64,000 nucleotides of DNA. It comes from Microdochium bolleyi (lineage: Eukaryota; Ascomycota; Sordariomycetes; Xylariales; Microdochiaceae). The notes beneath the pieces were generated by a model, which made no database searches, was not told where the DNA came from, and worked only from the letters and a program-made list of their open reading frames with translations. Each line of letters starts with the position of its first letter. Position 1 is the first letter of the stretch. This document shows, one piece after another, positions 1 to 10,101 of the stretch. The stretch covers positions 992,001 through 1,056,000 of the forward strand of contig KQ964250.1 of the NCBI GenBank assembly GCA_001566295.1, given 5' to 3'. A program made the translations under genes and the position numbers.

Positions 1-434
1 ACGCTTAGCAGCCCCGATGCTGATCTTGCGGATGATGTAAATGCTGATCGTTAACGTGCCACATCTCACAGATCACCTCCCTGCCACCCACTGAGGCCGA
101 GGACGACGAGGACGAGGACGACCTGCCCGTACGCCCCAAGACGATCAAGATCTTTACGAACCGACCGCACATACTAGACTTCTCCGAGGCCGAGGACACA
201 CAGGCCACGCAGGAAATCGAATTGTCGGAGAAGGACTGGAACAAGGACGGCACGGCAAACATCGGCCTGCGGTTCGTGCGATTCCAGAACATCACGAGCG
301 TAGTCATCTTCGTCGTCGACGGAGACGGCGATAGCGACAAGGTCCGGCTCGACCGCATCAGGCTGATCGGTGAGACGGGCGAGAAGCGTGAGATGGGCAA
401 ACTGGAGAAGATTGGCGATGAGCCGGGCGAGTAG
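1..434 (+). CDS. PITH-domain protein (thioredoxin-like family), 3' end only
   Basis: Only the 3' part of the gene is present. The last exon runs 72-434. A CAG acceptor ends at 71, and the frame is closed just upstream by TGA at 45-47, so bases 1-71 are best read as the tail of an intron. The exon begins ITSLPPTEAEDDEDED, continues through KTIKIFTNRPH, EAEDTQATQEIEL and FVRFQNITSVVIFVV, and ends LIGETGEKREMGKLEKIGDEPGE. These blocks match the PITH (DUF1000) domain found at the C terminus of TXNL1-like thioredoxins and in stand-alone PITH proteins; in TXNL1 it docks on the 26S proteasome. The N terminus lies outside the window, so I cannot say whether a thioredoxin domain is attached. An acidic ED-rich loop of about ten residues is inserted early in the domain. 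Confidence 0.8.
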
Positions 435-3400
435 ACGCGGGAACCGTCAGGGTTGCATTTCCAGGACAGCGTGACGAGAGATGAATCATCTCAGCGCCTG
501 GACGGAGTAGACACAGCTCTGGAACCAAGACATAGAACAAGCATTGAAGCATTGACTCTGCCGAGCTCACGATCTGGTCACTTCACTTCACGGTTCGGGA
601 TGACGCGCAACTATGGGATATCTGCAAGGGCCATTAGAAGCAAGCACGCGCCCACGAAGACACGCGCGGCAAGCTACCAAAGTACCGCAATGAAGACATC
701 AAGGAGTCCCTGGGGAAACAAAGCATTTTGCATGTATAAATGTCCGGTCATCTTGCACCGCGTCTCCCCCCGTTCACCCACGATCAAGAAAGTGCCCTTT
801 CGGGCTCTCCTCTCTCGTGTGGCGTGTCGAAGGAGTCGAAAACTCGAGGAGTGCAAGACATGTATATGCCGGCCTGCAATTTTGGCTAATCTGTGGCAAA
901 ATGATTGACGCTACGATTGATTGTGAGGTTCGGAATCTCGAGCAACACGGAGAAATCTATCATGCCAGCCGCACGAGGAAGGAAAGGAAAAGAAATGGGA
1001 AAGCTTGCGGCGCGGCGCTGTGCTTTTTATGCTGGGCCGGCGGGCGGCCAACTAGGGACAAGTGGGGCACCTGTGTCGCTGCTATTTTTTTTTCTCAATT
1101 TCTTTTGGGCTGGCGGGCCGGTTGGCAGGTGCGCGCTGGGAAACCGGTCCAGCGCAAGAGCCCCTGGACAATGAAGGCGCGATCAGTACTGGATTTTGAC
1201 TATTTGACGGCGAGGGCGGTTCATAATTTTAAGTATTTAGACAGCGTCAGAGAGTGGCTGGCTCGACTTGTGCTCTGCTATGAAAATGGAACTGCCCATC
1301 TTGGTCGTCTGGACGTCTGCGCTGGGCACGCACGGCAACCTCGGATGAGGATGGCACGACCTAGGCAGCACAATACCTGCACCTTCCCGTCCCTTCGCAA
1401 GATGACCACAAAGCGAGATCGCAGCCCAACATGACTGTTCGAGCTGGATCAGTGGGGAAGTTTCTTCTTCAGGTCTTGGAAGTTCCATAATGCTTGGAAC
1501 TTGCATAAAACACGAGTATGACACATGATGCCTGCAGCTGAGAGGTACGGAGTACCAAAAAAGCGCCACACCCGACCCAAAGTTCCTCAAAAGTCACCAA
1601 TCGTGAGGCGTCAGCCGCACCCTTTTGGGGTTCTTGCGAGGAACTTTTCTCCCGATCGCCACGAGTCGCCTTGGATCCCAAAGACAGCTGAGCCGCGCAC
1701 AATGTCCCGAGCTGTGGCTTGCTCGCCATTGAAAATCAAAGTTCCACGAGCACCATGCTCACCAGCATTAGCACAAAGCGAGGGGTCCCCACTCCAGCAT
1801 CGGGGACCTGCAGTCCCGGGAGGCCGGTCATGGTGGGATGCCGGAGTCCTTTGATGCTCCGTGCGATCTGACAGGCACTTTCGGGATATGGTGCAATAAG
1901 GTCAATACTCGTCTTCGGCCATTGATCCCTGGCGGGTTCACAGCGTCCTATGTAGGTCCGTCAACCTGGAAGGAGTTGCGACGTTGCCCATGGCTCCGGC
2001 TGGCGCGAGACTCGAGACCCATTCGGTCGACGGGCAAGACTCGGACAAAGAAAGCCACCTCAAGCATAGGCCAATGTGTGAGGGCAGTGATGGAGCCTGT
2101 GAAACGACCTGGCAGAGTACGTGTCCTCAACCGCGCGTTCTTTACAGAACTCCCGGGTGCGAGATGTCCCCTTTGGCGCCCAAGGCCGATGCAGGAGCAC
2201 GGCGCATGACTACGCTACTCAATCAGGGCAAGCAACCGCAGAAAGTTCCGGAGCTTCGACGAGACAAGTTCTCCGTGGGCGGCCTGCGGTGCAACCACAT
2301 CGCCATACGACGACTCCCCGCGCCGCCTGCCGGGGACCGAGAGGCAGGCACGGAATTATACCTGCATCCATGTCCGTGGTCCGAATCGTGGCGTCGGAGT
2401 TCAACAGCCCAGCCGGGGTCGGCTCGGACCCGTTTCGTCGACCAAGGTAACAGAGACCCTAGAGATCAGCATCCGCCGGACAGCCTTACCACTTTGGCAC
2501 TCTCATCACGACTACGATCGCAGCCACGTCAGCGCCCTGCTTGGCATGTGGTTCACGCAACTGTGTCTGTTCTTGCGAAGGAGCGGATCTCGGATACCGG
2601 AACGCGCATCTACAGCAAGGACAGGTCGTATCAAGCCTGACCAGTGCACAGTGGCGCAAGCCAGAGGGATGGAACGGATAGCAGTTCTCTGTTCTGGGCG
2701 TCGTCCAACAACACTCCTTCAACGAGCTGTCAGGATGGAGTGTGTATTGCTGAGAACGATCTGAACGGCGTCGCGAGCGCCTTCAGGCCATGCTGCGTAG
2801 ATGCACTCCCGTGGCCATTTTCCAATTTCCTCGCCTCATTTTCTCAGCTGCCGTACTCAGAGCCGGGAGAGGGTCCACTCGCCGTTGAATCGGCCCCAGA
2901 GCCGGTCTTTCCTGTTTGGTCCCTGCGCCAAGGCGCACACGAGTCAAACTTTCCTTAGGGCTTCCAGCATCCGTCTTGCGATTCGCGCAACTCCACTCAT
3001 GTCAAGGCTTGACGCAGCCGCAATCGAGGTCGAAAATGGATAGGTCTCCATCGTGGCCGTCCGAAAGGCTCCAAGCTCTCGCCTTGCTCCCATGACGGTG
3101 AGGACCGCGAGGCACGCTTCAGGTGTCAGAGAAGCAGTTCTGGTCTCGCAGCCATACCTCCTTCTGACTAAAGGAACTGACTTACCGGCCGAAGCAGCCT
3201 TCCTTGATTCCCGGCAGAGGCTCCTTCTCCCTTCGCAAACTCCCTGAGCAAACCCCGGGGGCGTGCAGCGCGCCAGCTAGTCGTCGGCAGCAACCCCTGC
3301 CGCCCTCTCCGTGCCGCCCCTTGTCGTGACTCCTGTCCGCACGCAGTCCATAGCCTCTTCTGGCAGTCTCCCGCAGCTGGGACCGGACAGCCTTGTCGTC

Positions 3401-4580
3401 ATGGGAAACACTCCGTGCTCTTGTTGGCCGCACGGGCGCCAAGCTCGCGCGGACTGTCACCAAGTTGGGCACTTTCGGCCACCACGCCGCACCCGTTGTT
3501 GCTGCTTGCTTGTCGGCTAACTCGCTTCGAGCGGAATCCCGTCATGCGGGCGACAGCAGTTGGTTAGCTTCCGTAGCTCCCTCGCAACAAGACGACGCCA
3601 GACTGCAGAGAGCGTCGTCTGCTGCTAGGGTGCTCCATGGCGCTGTCCACATTCGGCGTACGCTCTGATTTCCATCCATGGATCATGGTGACGCCGTCCG
3701 CTGGCCCCATGTCCGCCCGTGTACCAGGGTGGACCGTTGTCCACCGCTTGCTGCCTCGCGAGTTGGGAGCCACTCATCACCACCCAGGCTGCAGACTAAC
3801 AAGTCAGGCGCTGGCAGCCACTTGTAGTTGATGATCATGCGTTGCTCCTAAGGTATGCGCCCCCCACCATCTTGCACTTTCTATTAATAGTGGGCGTCTC
3901 CTCATTCATATTGAAGCATGGCAACCCTGCTGTTCTCTCTGGCCACAGGAAGTGTGCCACTCTCGCCGCGCGCCCTTGAAACTACCAGTTATCTGGACAC
4001 CACAACACGTGTACACGCCTCGTCTTGTTCTTGAGCACGTTTCGTCGTATTGAGCGCCAGCAATCATTTACAGCTCAGCCTGATCCAGCCTCGGGCGGCA
4101 CAGGTGCCATAAATCTCCAACGGGTTACACGTATTATCACCACGTCGGCAGATATATGAGCGATACATCTGCCCAATTTTGCTGTAAGTGGCTACTCGAG
4201 CTTGAGATACCGTCATCAACTTGATGCACCCCTCCTCATTCTTCCTGTTTGAAGTGCATGGTGCTGACCCTGGCATATAGGCAAGCCGTGTTTCCGAAAA
4301 ATTGACCGGCGAATGCAATTCTTCTGAAACCCTGGTGGAAAGCAGCGAACAAGGAGGAGTGTTCTCGCCGGCAACCTTAGCTCTGGCTCCCAACTTCCGG
4401 TCCGCGACCAGGACCTTTCCAAGCTTGCGGTAGATTATTGCCGTGCCGCTTTTTCGATAATCGTCTCGCATCTGAAGCGGCATCTGGCACAATAGCAGCA
4501 AGACCAAGGCCACCTCACGCACACGGCATTATCGAACCGATCAAGACGGGGAACTGAAGGCAAACGGTGGGAAGGCTGTC
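435..4580. other. 4.1 kb stretch with no supportable gene
   Basis: Open frames here (for example 1984-2640 on plus, 4064-4522 on minus) are arginine, proline and serine-rich, overlap each other on both strands, and show no domain motif, membrane segment or splice structure that would extend them. There is a T-run near 1084-1093. I see no tRNA, transposon terminal repeat or transposase remnant. It may hold regulatory DNA for the 2EXR gene, a non-coding transcript or a decayed gene. Confidence 0.5.
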
Positions 4581-5870
4581 ATGATCGCCACACATTTCCA
4601 GCTGTTCGATCGGCTACCGACGGAGCTCCAGGATCTGATTTGGCAGTATGCTCTCCCTGACCCGAGGGTGTACGAGGTTTTCGATGCGCCAGCACCGTCC
4701 ATACCTCGCTCGGACCCATCCAACCACTTGCTCTTTGCGGACATTCGCAACGAACGGCCGCCAATCATCGGCACCGTTTGTCATGGTGCTCGCAATGCCG
4801 TGCTACGAAGGTACCGCCCAATCGTGCTGTCTGGAACGGTCAAATTCCTTGACCTGAAGCGAGACGTCCTGCTCCTGGATTCTTATCTACAGGTTCGGCG
4901 GTTACTGAAGGCTATTCGATTGCTGAGCCAGATCGATGTCATCCGCAAGCACATGTCGCAGATCGCCCTGGGGACCTCGTGGGGTCTGCATGCCGGTCTG
5001 CAGTTGAGGCTCTTCCACCGGACGGTGCAGACGAAGCGCAACATGACAATGCTGCTCAAGCACCTGGCGCAGTTCAACAAACTCGAGGCCGTAGTCCTGG
5101 TGGTCTATCAGAGATCGGCGTTCAGCTTGCAGATGCAGTGGCTCGACGAGAGGTGCTTCGCATGGAATACTTCGGCACCGCCGCCGCCAGCCGCTACCGT
5201 GTCAGAGTTGCCATGGCATCAGCAGCACCCTCAAGCAGCGAGATCGGTCAGGGTGGGCCAGCCAGCCTCGCCGACGCGGGATCAACCGGGTTACCATTAC
5301 AACTTTCATGTCAACTTCAACCTGGACAACTACTGGCTCAGGCGGCCCTGCCACAGCAGTCTCGAGGAGTACGTGGTTGACGATGGTGACGACGACGAGG
5401 AAGCGATCCGGACGAAACATGAGAAAGTGTCGTTGGAACCAGCCGGAACGCCAGCAACACGCATCGGCACGGAAGACACAGAGAACATGAGTGCCATTTC
5501 GTCACTAGAAAGTACGGGATCTCGTCCAGGCAGTCGATTCACAGACTCTAGGAGCCCAGTGGCGGCTACGAGTTCAGAAGGACCACCGCCATCTGCAACC
5601 AAGCTCACACCGGCGGCTCCATCGATATTCCTCCAGCCACCACAGCAGCTAAAGCAGGCGCAGTCCAACTACCAGGACCTTAACGATGCCCAGCCGAAGC
5701 CTCATCAAGTACGTGCGCTGAAAACAAAGTTTCAGAAATGGGTAGAGGAGGCTATGGACGGGAAGGGTGAGCATACAGTTATTGGGCAGCCGCGAGCAAA
5801 GAGACCCAGGCTCGAGGCTGCAACACTTACTTGGGTATACAGCGGGATCAGCAACACCACGGTGTATTGA
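4581..5870 (+). CDS. 2EXR (F-box-like) domain protein, 429 aa
   Basis: Single-exon gene starting at the first ATG of a continuous frame. Residues 6-25 (FQLFDRLPTELQDLIWQYAL) are the hallmark of the 2EXR domain, an F-box-like fold expanded in filamentous ascomycetes; its pattern is F-x-x-F-x-x-LP-x-E-(L/I)-(R/Q)-x-x-I-W. The domain continues to about residue 190 with a conserved-looking KFLDLKRDVLLLDS block. From about residue 205 on, the protein is low in complexity: an acidic DDGDDDEE patch, then Ser/Pro/Gln-rich sequence, then a basic AKRPRLE segment that could be a nuclear localisation signal. Most 2EXR proteins have no known function. Substrate adaptor activity would be inference, because no partner domain is visible. 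Confidence 0.85.
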   Translation: MIATHFQLFDRLPTELQDLIWQYALPDPRVYEVFDAPAPSIPRSDPSNHLLFADIRNERPPIIGTVCHGARNAVLRRYRPIVLSGTVKFLDLKRDVLLLDSYLQVRRLLKAIRLLSQIDVIRKHMSQIALGTSWGLHAGLQLRLFHRTVQTKRNMTMLLKHLAQFNKLEAVVLVVYQRSAFSLQMQWLDERCFAWNTSAPPPPAATVSELPWHQQHPQAARSVRVGQPASPTRDQPGYHYNFHVNFNLDNYWLRRPCHSSLEEYVVDDGDDDEEAIRTKHEKVSLEPAGTPATRIGTEDTENMSAISSLESTGSRPGSRFTDSRSPVAATSSEGPPPSATKLTPAAPSIFLQPPQQLKQAQSNYQDLNDAQPKPHQVRALKTKFQKWVEEAMDGKGEHTVIGQPRAKRPRLEAATLTWVYSGISNTTVY

Positions 5871-6389
5871 GCACGTAACGTTTGATTGTGTTTCCTAGCG
5901 ATATAAGATACCCTTGACATTTCGAAAGGATAATCTGAATGTGGATAGCATAGCATCATAGACACTATGTAGCTGGTTGGACTTGTGGTCACACAACCCT
6001 CACCTCCGCCTCACCTGGTGATGGCTGCGAGGACTTTCTCAGCTGGTGAAGCTTTGGCTAACGGGTTCCTGGGTTTTCACATTTTCATCAGTGAACCTCA
6101 CAACACTTGGGCCCACGCAACACTCGTGCGAGTTTCATGCGGTACTGATCACATTTGTACGTCTGCACCCAAGGAAGGCATCACCCGTACTGTGCAGAAT
6201 CCACCAGTTTGCAACTTCCTCACCCAACGATAAGCACGAACAAGACCGCACTGCACCTTTTTCGGAGTTCCGTGCCCTCGCTGTCCCAAAGCTTGATCTT
6301 TCCACTCTATCTGTCCACCCTGGACAGGCACTTGCACTTCTGGGCACAACCAACCTCCTGTCTTTGCCGTGCAGGCCTCAAGATCGTTG
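5871..6389. other. Intergenic spacer before the membrane-tail protein
   Basis: Tandem genes on the plus strand flank this 519 bp. Bases 6240-6389 are CT-rich and probably form the 5' leader of the next gene. A CAG at 6371-6373 could serve as an acceptor for an unseen 5' UTR exon. No other feature is visible. Confidence 0.4.
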
Positions 6390-9380
6390 ATGATGGCGGA
6401 AACTAGCCAGACTTGCGGTCATCACGACTACTTCACCGACAGGCCCATTCCATCGCCGGCTATTTCGCCAGGGAAGGAGCATCTTGGGGCCAAGAGGAGC
6501 CTCACACCACGCGGGCAGATCTTTCCTAACTTGCAAGACGCTCACCGCAATATCACCAACCGCCTAGCGTCCAACAACCCGTTCCGTCAGCAGCAGCACG
6601 AGCAGAGCCAGCACCCTCCACAGCATCATTCGGAGGACGACATCGCCTCCTCCAGCCCGGGCTTGACCAAGTCCAGCAGTCTCGGATGCCCATCGTCGAG
6701 CTCGCACTTTACTGAGTCAGGCGTCGTTCAAGCGACCTGTCGACAGCACCAGCGCAGCCACGGAGATGATGAGGACGACGAGTACTCGCCATCGCTTCAG
6801 AGAATGGCAAGCGGCAGGTCGTTGACTGGCTTGCGCCGCGTGCAGATCTTGTCCAGCACCGCTGGACAGAGCGATGATGCTCGAGCACACGAGGCACCGC
6901 AGAAGGTGGACACCGCCAGCTCTGTAGCAGAGTATCGGTCAGGCAGCACCGTCGAGAAGATATACGAGCAATACGCAATTCCCAACGATAGAGGCAGCTC
7001 GCCTGTGAGTCATGCCACTAGCGCAGAAGCATATGTCTTATCAGCGTCTGGAGAGTCCCGCAACCTCGACAGAGGCGGTGCTATCTCCCGCTTTGGCTTC
7101 CGCGATGATGAGGACAATTCGATTGCCGGACTGGAGAAGCCGATCCCTGGCAGCCTGGCTGACAAGCGGCAGCAACCACATCAAAATCCGATCAAGCGCC
7201 GAGACTTTCCATTTCCCCTGCCACGACTGAGGACCAAGGGCTCCTCGTCACAGCCGCCAAACGTCGCTTTGCCCCTCTGTCCCAAAAATCCCAGCGACCG
7301 AGTTGTTTCTGAGGCATCTGAGAAAGCAGTCAGCCCCCTACAGAGCTCAAACGTAATAGACTCGCAAGACTTGCTTGAAACAAGGCAGACTGTCCGCGAT
7401 TCACCGCCACAATGCCAGGCATTGCAGCGGCAATCGCAACCCCTCCTTGGATATCAGCACGCCGAAGTTACTGATGACAATGATGAATGGATCAGTGACA
7501 CGCAGTCTTCGCTTGTGGAAACGCGGACTGAGGATTTGTTCAAGTACGACAACAGGCGCTACCGCGAATGCCTCCGGCCTATTCAGGAAAGGGATGCCAG
7601 TACGGCTCTGCATGGACTGGTCGACCCAAGACTCCCCGCAGGTTATGATGGTGCAGACGACCGACCTGCTGATCCTGACTGCGATGTCTCTGCTTTGAGT
7701 GACGAATCTCGATGGGAAGATGTCGCGGGCAGCTTCTTCCATCCAGCTGCCGTGAAATCGCTGACTGGAGAAAAGGTAAACACTCGCGATGTCAGAGTCG
7801 TCATCAAAGGACAGCCCCAAAGGGCCGATCATGACCTGGAGGCGCTTGACCAAGTAGGGGACTTGGGCTCCAAGCTCGCTTTTCCCCAAGACAAAATACT
7901 CAGGGAAGAGACCAACGCTGGTGACTGGGTGACGGTGGCAACGAGCAATTTCGACAGAGGCTCACAGACACCAGAGGGACTCTTTGGAGGCGGAATACAG
8001 GCAACGGGAAGCAGCATTGCAAACATATCTGACGAAGATGATCGCGATTATCGACGCGACCCGTTGGGCACCAGGGACATGGTTCTTCAACATCCGGCAG
8101 CCAACGAACATTCTAATTCTTACTTCATGCGGACTCTCAAAGACACAAAGCGTCAAGTGCTGCTTCCCAGCAATAACAAATATAGCTTCCCCTTGAACTC
8201 CCTGCGCGGGCTTTCAGGTAATCGGCACCAGCCATGTGGAAGAGCAACAAGCTTGAGCAACCTCTTCTACCTTACACCTTACCGTCGCGCAGATGCCACG
8301 GACCAGTTCCAGTTTGTTTCGACCCGAGAACAGTCGCAGAAGTACAACTTCCGAGACTCACTATCAGAGTACACTCCTGCCTTCGCAAGTAACCTTGCCA
8401 CAGATGGATCTGGCGGCATTGGCACTCATGGTGAATTACCTGATCTACCTACCCCAAGCGAAGCGCGAGCGCAAGACCCGAACAATGACACATCAACAAC
8501 GAGGTCGCATTGTAAATGTGATGGATTGGCAGGCTGTGATGCAGACGCGGGTCTTCAAGTGACACCGGGATCCCTTGATGGGTCTCAGGAATCTGCGATG
8601 AATGCTGACTTCCACTTCGGTTTCGAGCTTGTGCCACTCGGTAATGCCCGCACAAAACAGAAGGGTCGGCGTGAAAGCGGTCACACACGCAAAAGTCACG
8701 ATTCGGATGAGAAGGAAGAGAGACGCAAGCGGACCTCTTTCAGTCTCAGATCTCCCCCTCACGTCATCTCTCCTCCCATGGCTGCTCGCATTCGAGATGC
8801 TTCCTCTAACTGGCACACTTCCAGTATACCAAGAGGTATGCATCGCCAGACCAAACATGAACGCTTATCTGCTGACCTTTGACCAGGTCCAAACTCCGCA
8901 GTGCTGGTGGGATACAATGTGATATCACCACATTCTGACCAGGCTCTGTTATTGGAGGAGCAAGCCAGCTCATCCCCAGTAACGCCAATGACGACAAACA
9001 CGTCGCAAGCTCGAGATGAGCGTTTCTGGACGGGACACCAGACCATGGCGAACATGGAAAGCCAAAGAAGGAGCCATAACTACAGGGGCGCCTACTGTCA
9101 GTCAGCCGCGGACAACGAAATCTCCGACAGAGCAAAGTCGAGAAGAGAATGCTGGTTCTACATGATGGCCGTGCTCTCGATCTTACCGTTCTTCGCCTTG
9201 CTCATCCTCATGGGCGTGTTCGATCCAGCTCTCGCATCTCTCACGAAAGGAGAAGTGTACGAGTTGACCAAGCGCCAGAAGCGGGTCATTCAGACCATGT
9301 TCATTGCAGAATGCATCGTGTACGCCGGGTGCATGGCGTCACTGATTGTGTACTTTGTGGTCAAGAGCCAAGGACTGTAG
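6390..9380 (+). CDS. Large disordered protein with C-terminal double membrane segment, 979 aa
   Basis: Two exons, 6390-8835 and 8887-9380, joined across a 51 bp phase-1 intron (donor GTATGC, GCTGACC branch site, acceptor CCAG). The first two ATG codons are adjacent; 6390 is taken as the start. Residues 1 to about 890 are Ser, Asp, Gln and Arg-rich with no recognisable fold, typical of intrinsic disorder and heavy phosphorylation. The last 80 residues hold two hydrophobic helices, roughly 905-927 (WFYMMAVLSILPFFALLILM) and 952-974, separated by a charged loop with the motif LTKGEVYELTKRQKRVI. The protein should be anchored at its C terminus with a long cytosolic part, though topology is inferred. 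I do not recognise a named family. The splice join restores the frame exactly and brings the hydrophobic tail onto the disordered part. Confidence 0.8.
8836..8886 (+). other. 51 bp phase-1 intron of the membrane-tail gene
   Basis: Donor GTATGC at 8836, branch-like GCTGACC near 8871, acceptor CAG ending at 8886. The next exon reads GPNSAVLVGYNVI in the only frame leading to the hydrophobic tail. Without splicing, the upstream frame stops at 8880-8882, so the tail depends on this intron. Confidence 0.8.
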
Positions 9381-10101
9381 ATGAGAAAGTCGCTTGGGCC
9401 TTGTAGGGAATTATCACTTGTTGATTCACTAGAGCTTGAAACTGCTGAGGTCTGATGGGGCCCAAGGCGCAAGCAGTCAGCGTCCGATGGCCGAAGTGAT
9501 CTGGAAGGCTCACAAATAATGGTCTCGGCAGATAAGTTGTAGCTGGGCGGTCACAAGTACAGCATGCAATTTGTAGACAAGAAGAGTGCCCAGATCGGAT
9601 GATGTCTAAATTTGAGTTTATTTCGAGAAGAAAACGATTGGCCAGAGAGCCAGGTCTTTGACCAACTTCTATCTGGTAGGTTCGTTGGCAAAATTGCCCA
9701 CGTCCGAATCTATAAAGGCCTGAGCCTCTGCAGCTGGACTCGGACATCCCAAGATCTGGTATGCCCTCCCTCTGGCAACGAGTACCGCCCGAGGTCTCCA
9801 CGATATTACGGGACTTCAACTGCCATCAAATAGACACGGAGGCAGGCGGGCAAAAACGCATGTAGCCAGTGCACCCTATAAATACTGCACGAACAGGTAG
9901 TCTGGTCCCGGATGGTGTATTACTGTATTACTATCGGAAACGCAACGACAGACTTGTATCCAGAGTGCCAAATGACTTTTGTGTGGAAAACAATACAAAA
10001 ACGATTAAACTCTCCTCATGGTCCTGACGGTGAGGTTTTCTCGGAGCACAAACATTCGAAGCCTTCCCCCTGGGCGTCATTTTGTGCTACGTACCCAACG
10101 T
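9381..10101. other. Spacer between convergent genes
   Basis: The 721 bp lie between two stop codons facing each other (the membrane-tail gene and the ABC transporter), so this is expected to be 3' UTR and terminator sequence for both. Overlapping ORFs here lack support. No canonical structure is visible. Confidence 0.5.

Noticed and set aside
37..71. 35 bp GTAAAT...CAG intron at the window start
   Set aside because: Below the usual minimum intron length; the donor more likely lies outside the window.
1984..2640. 218-codon plus-strand ORF in the left gap
   Set aside because: Arg/Pro/Ser-rich, overlapped by equal ORFs in other frames, with no family match by eye.
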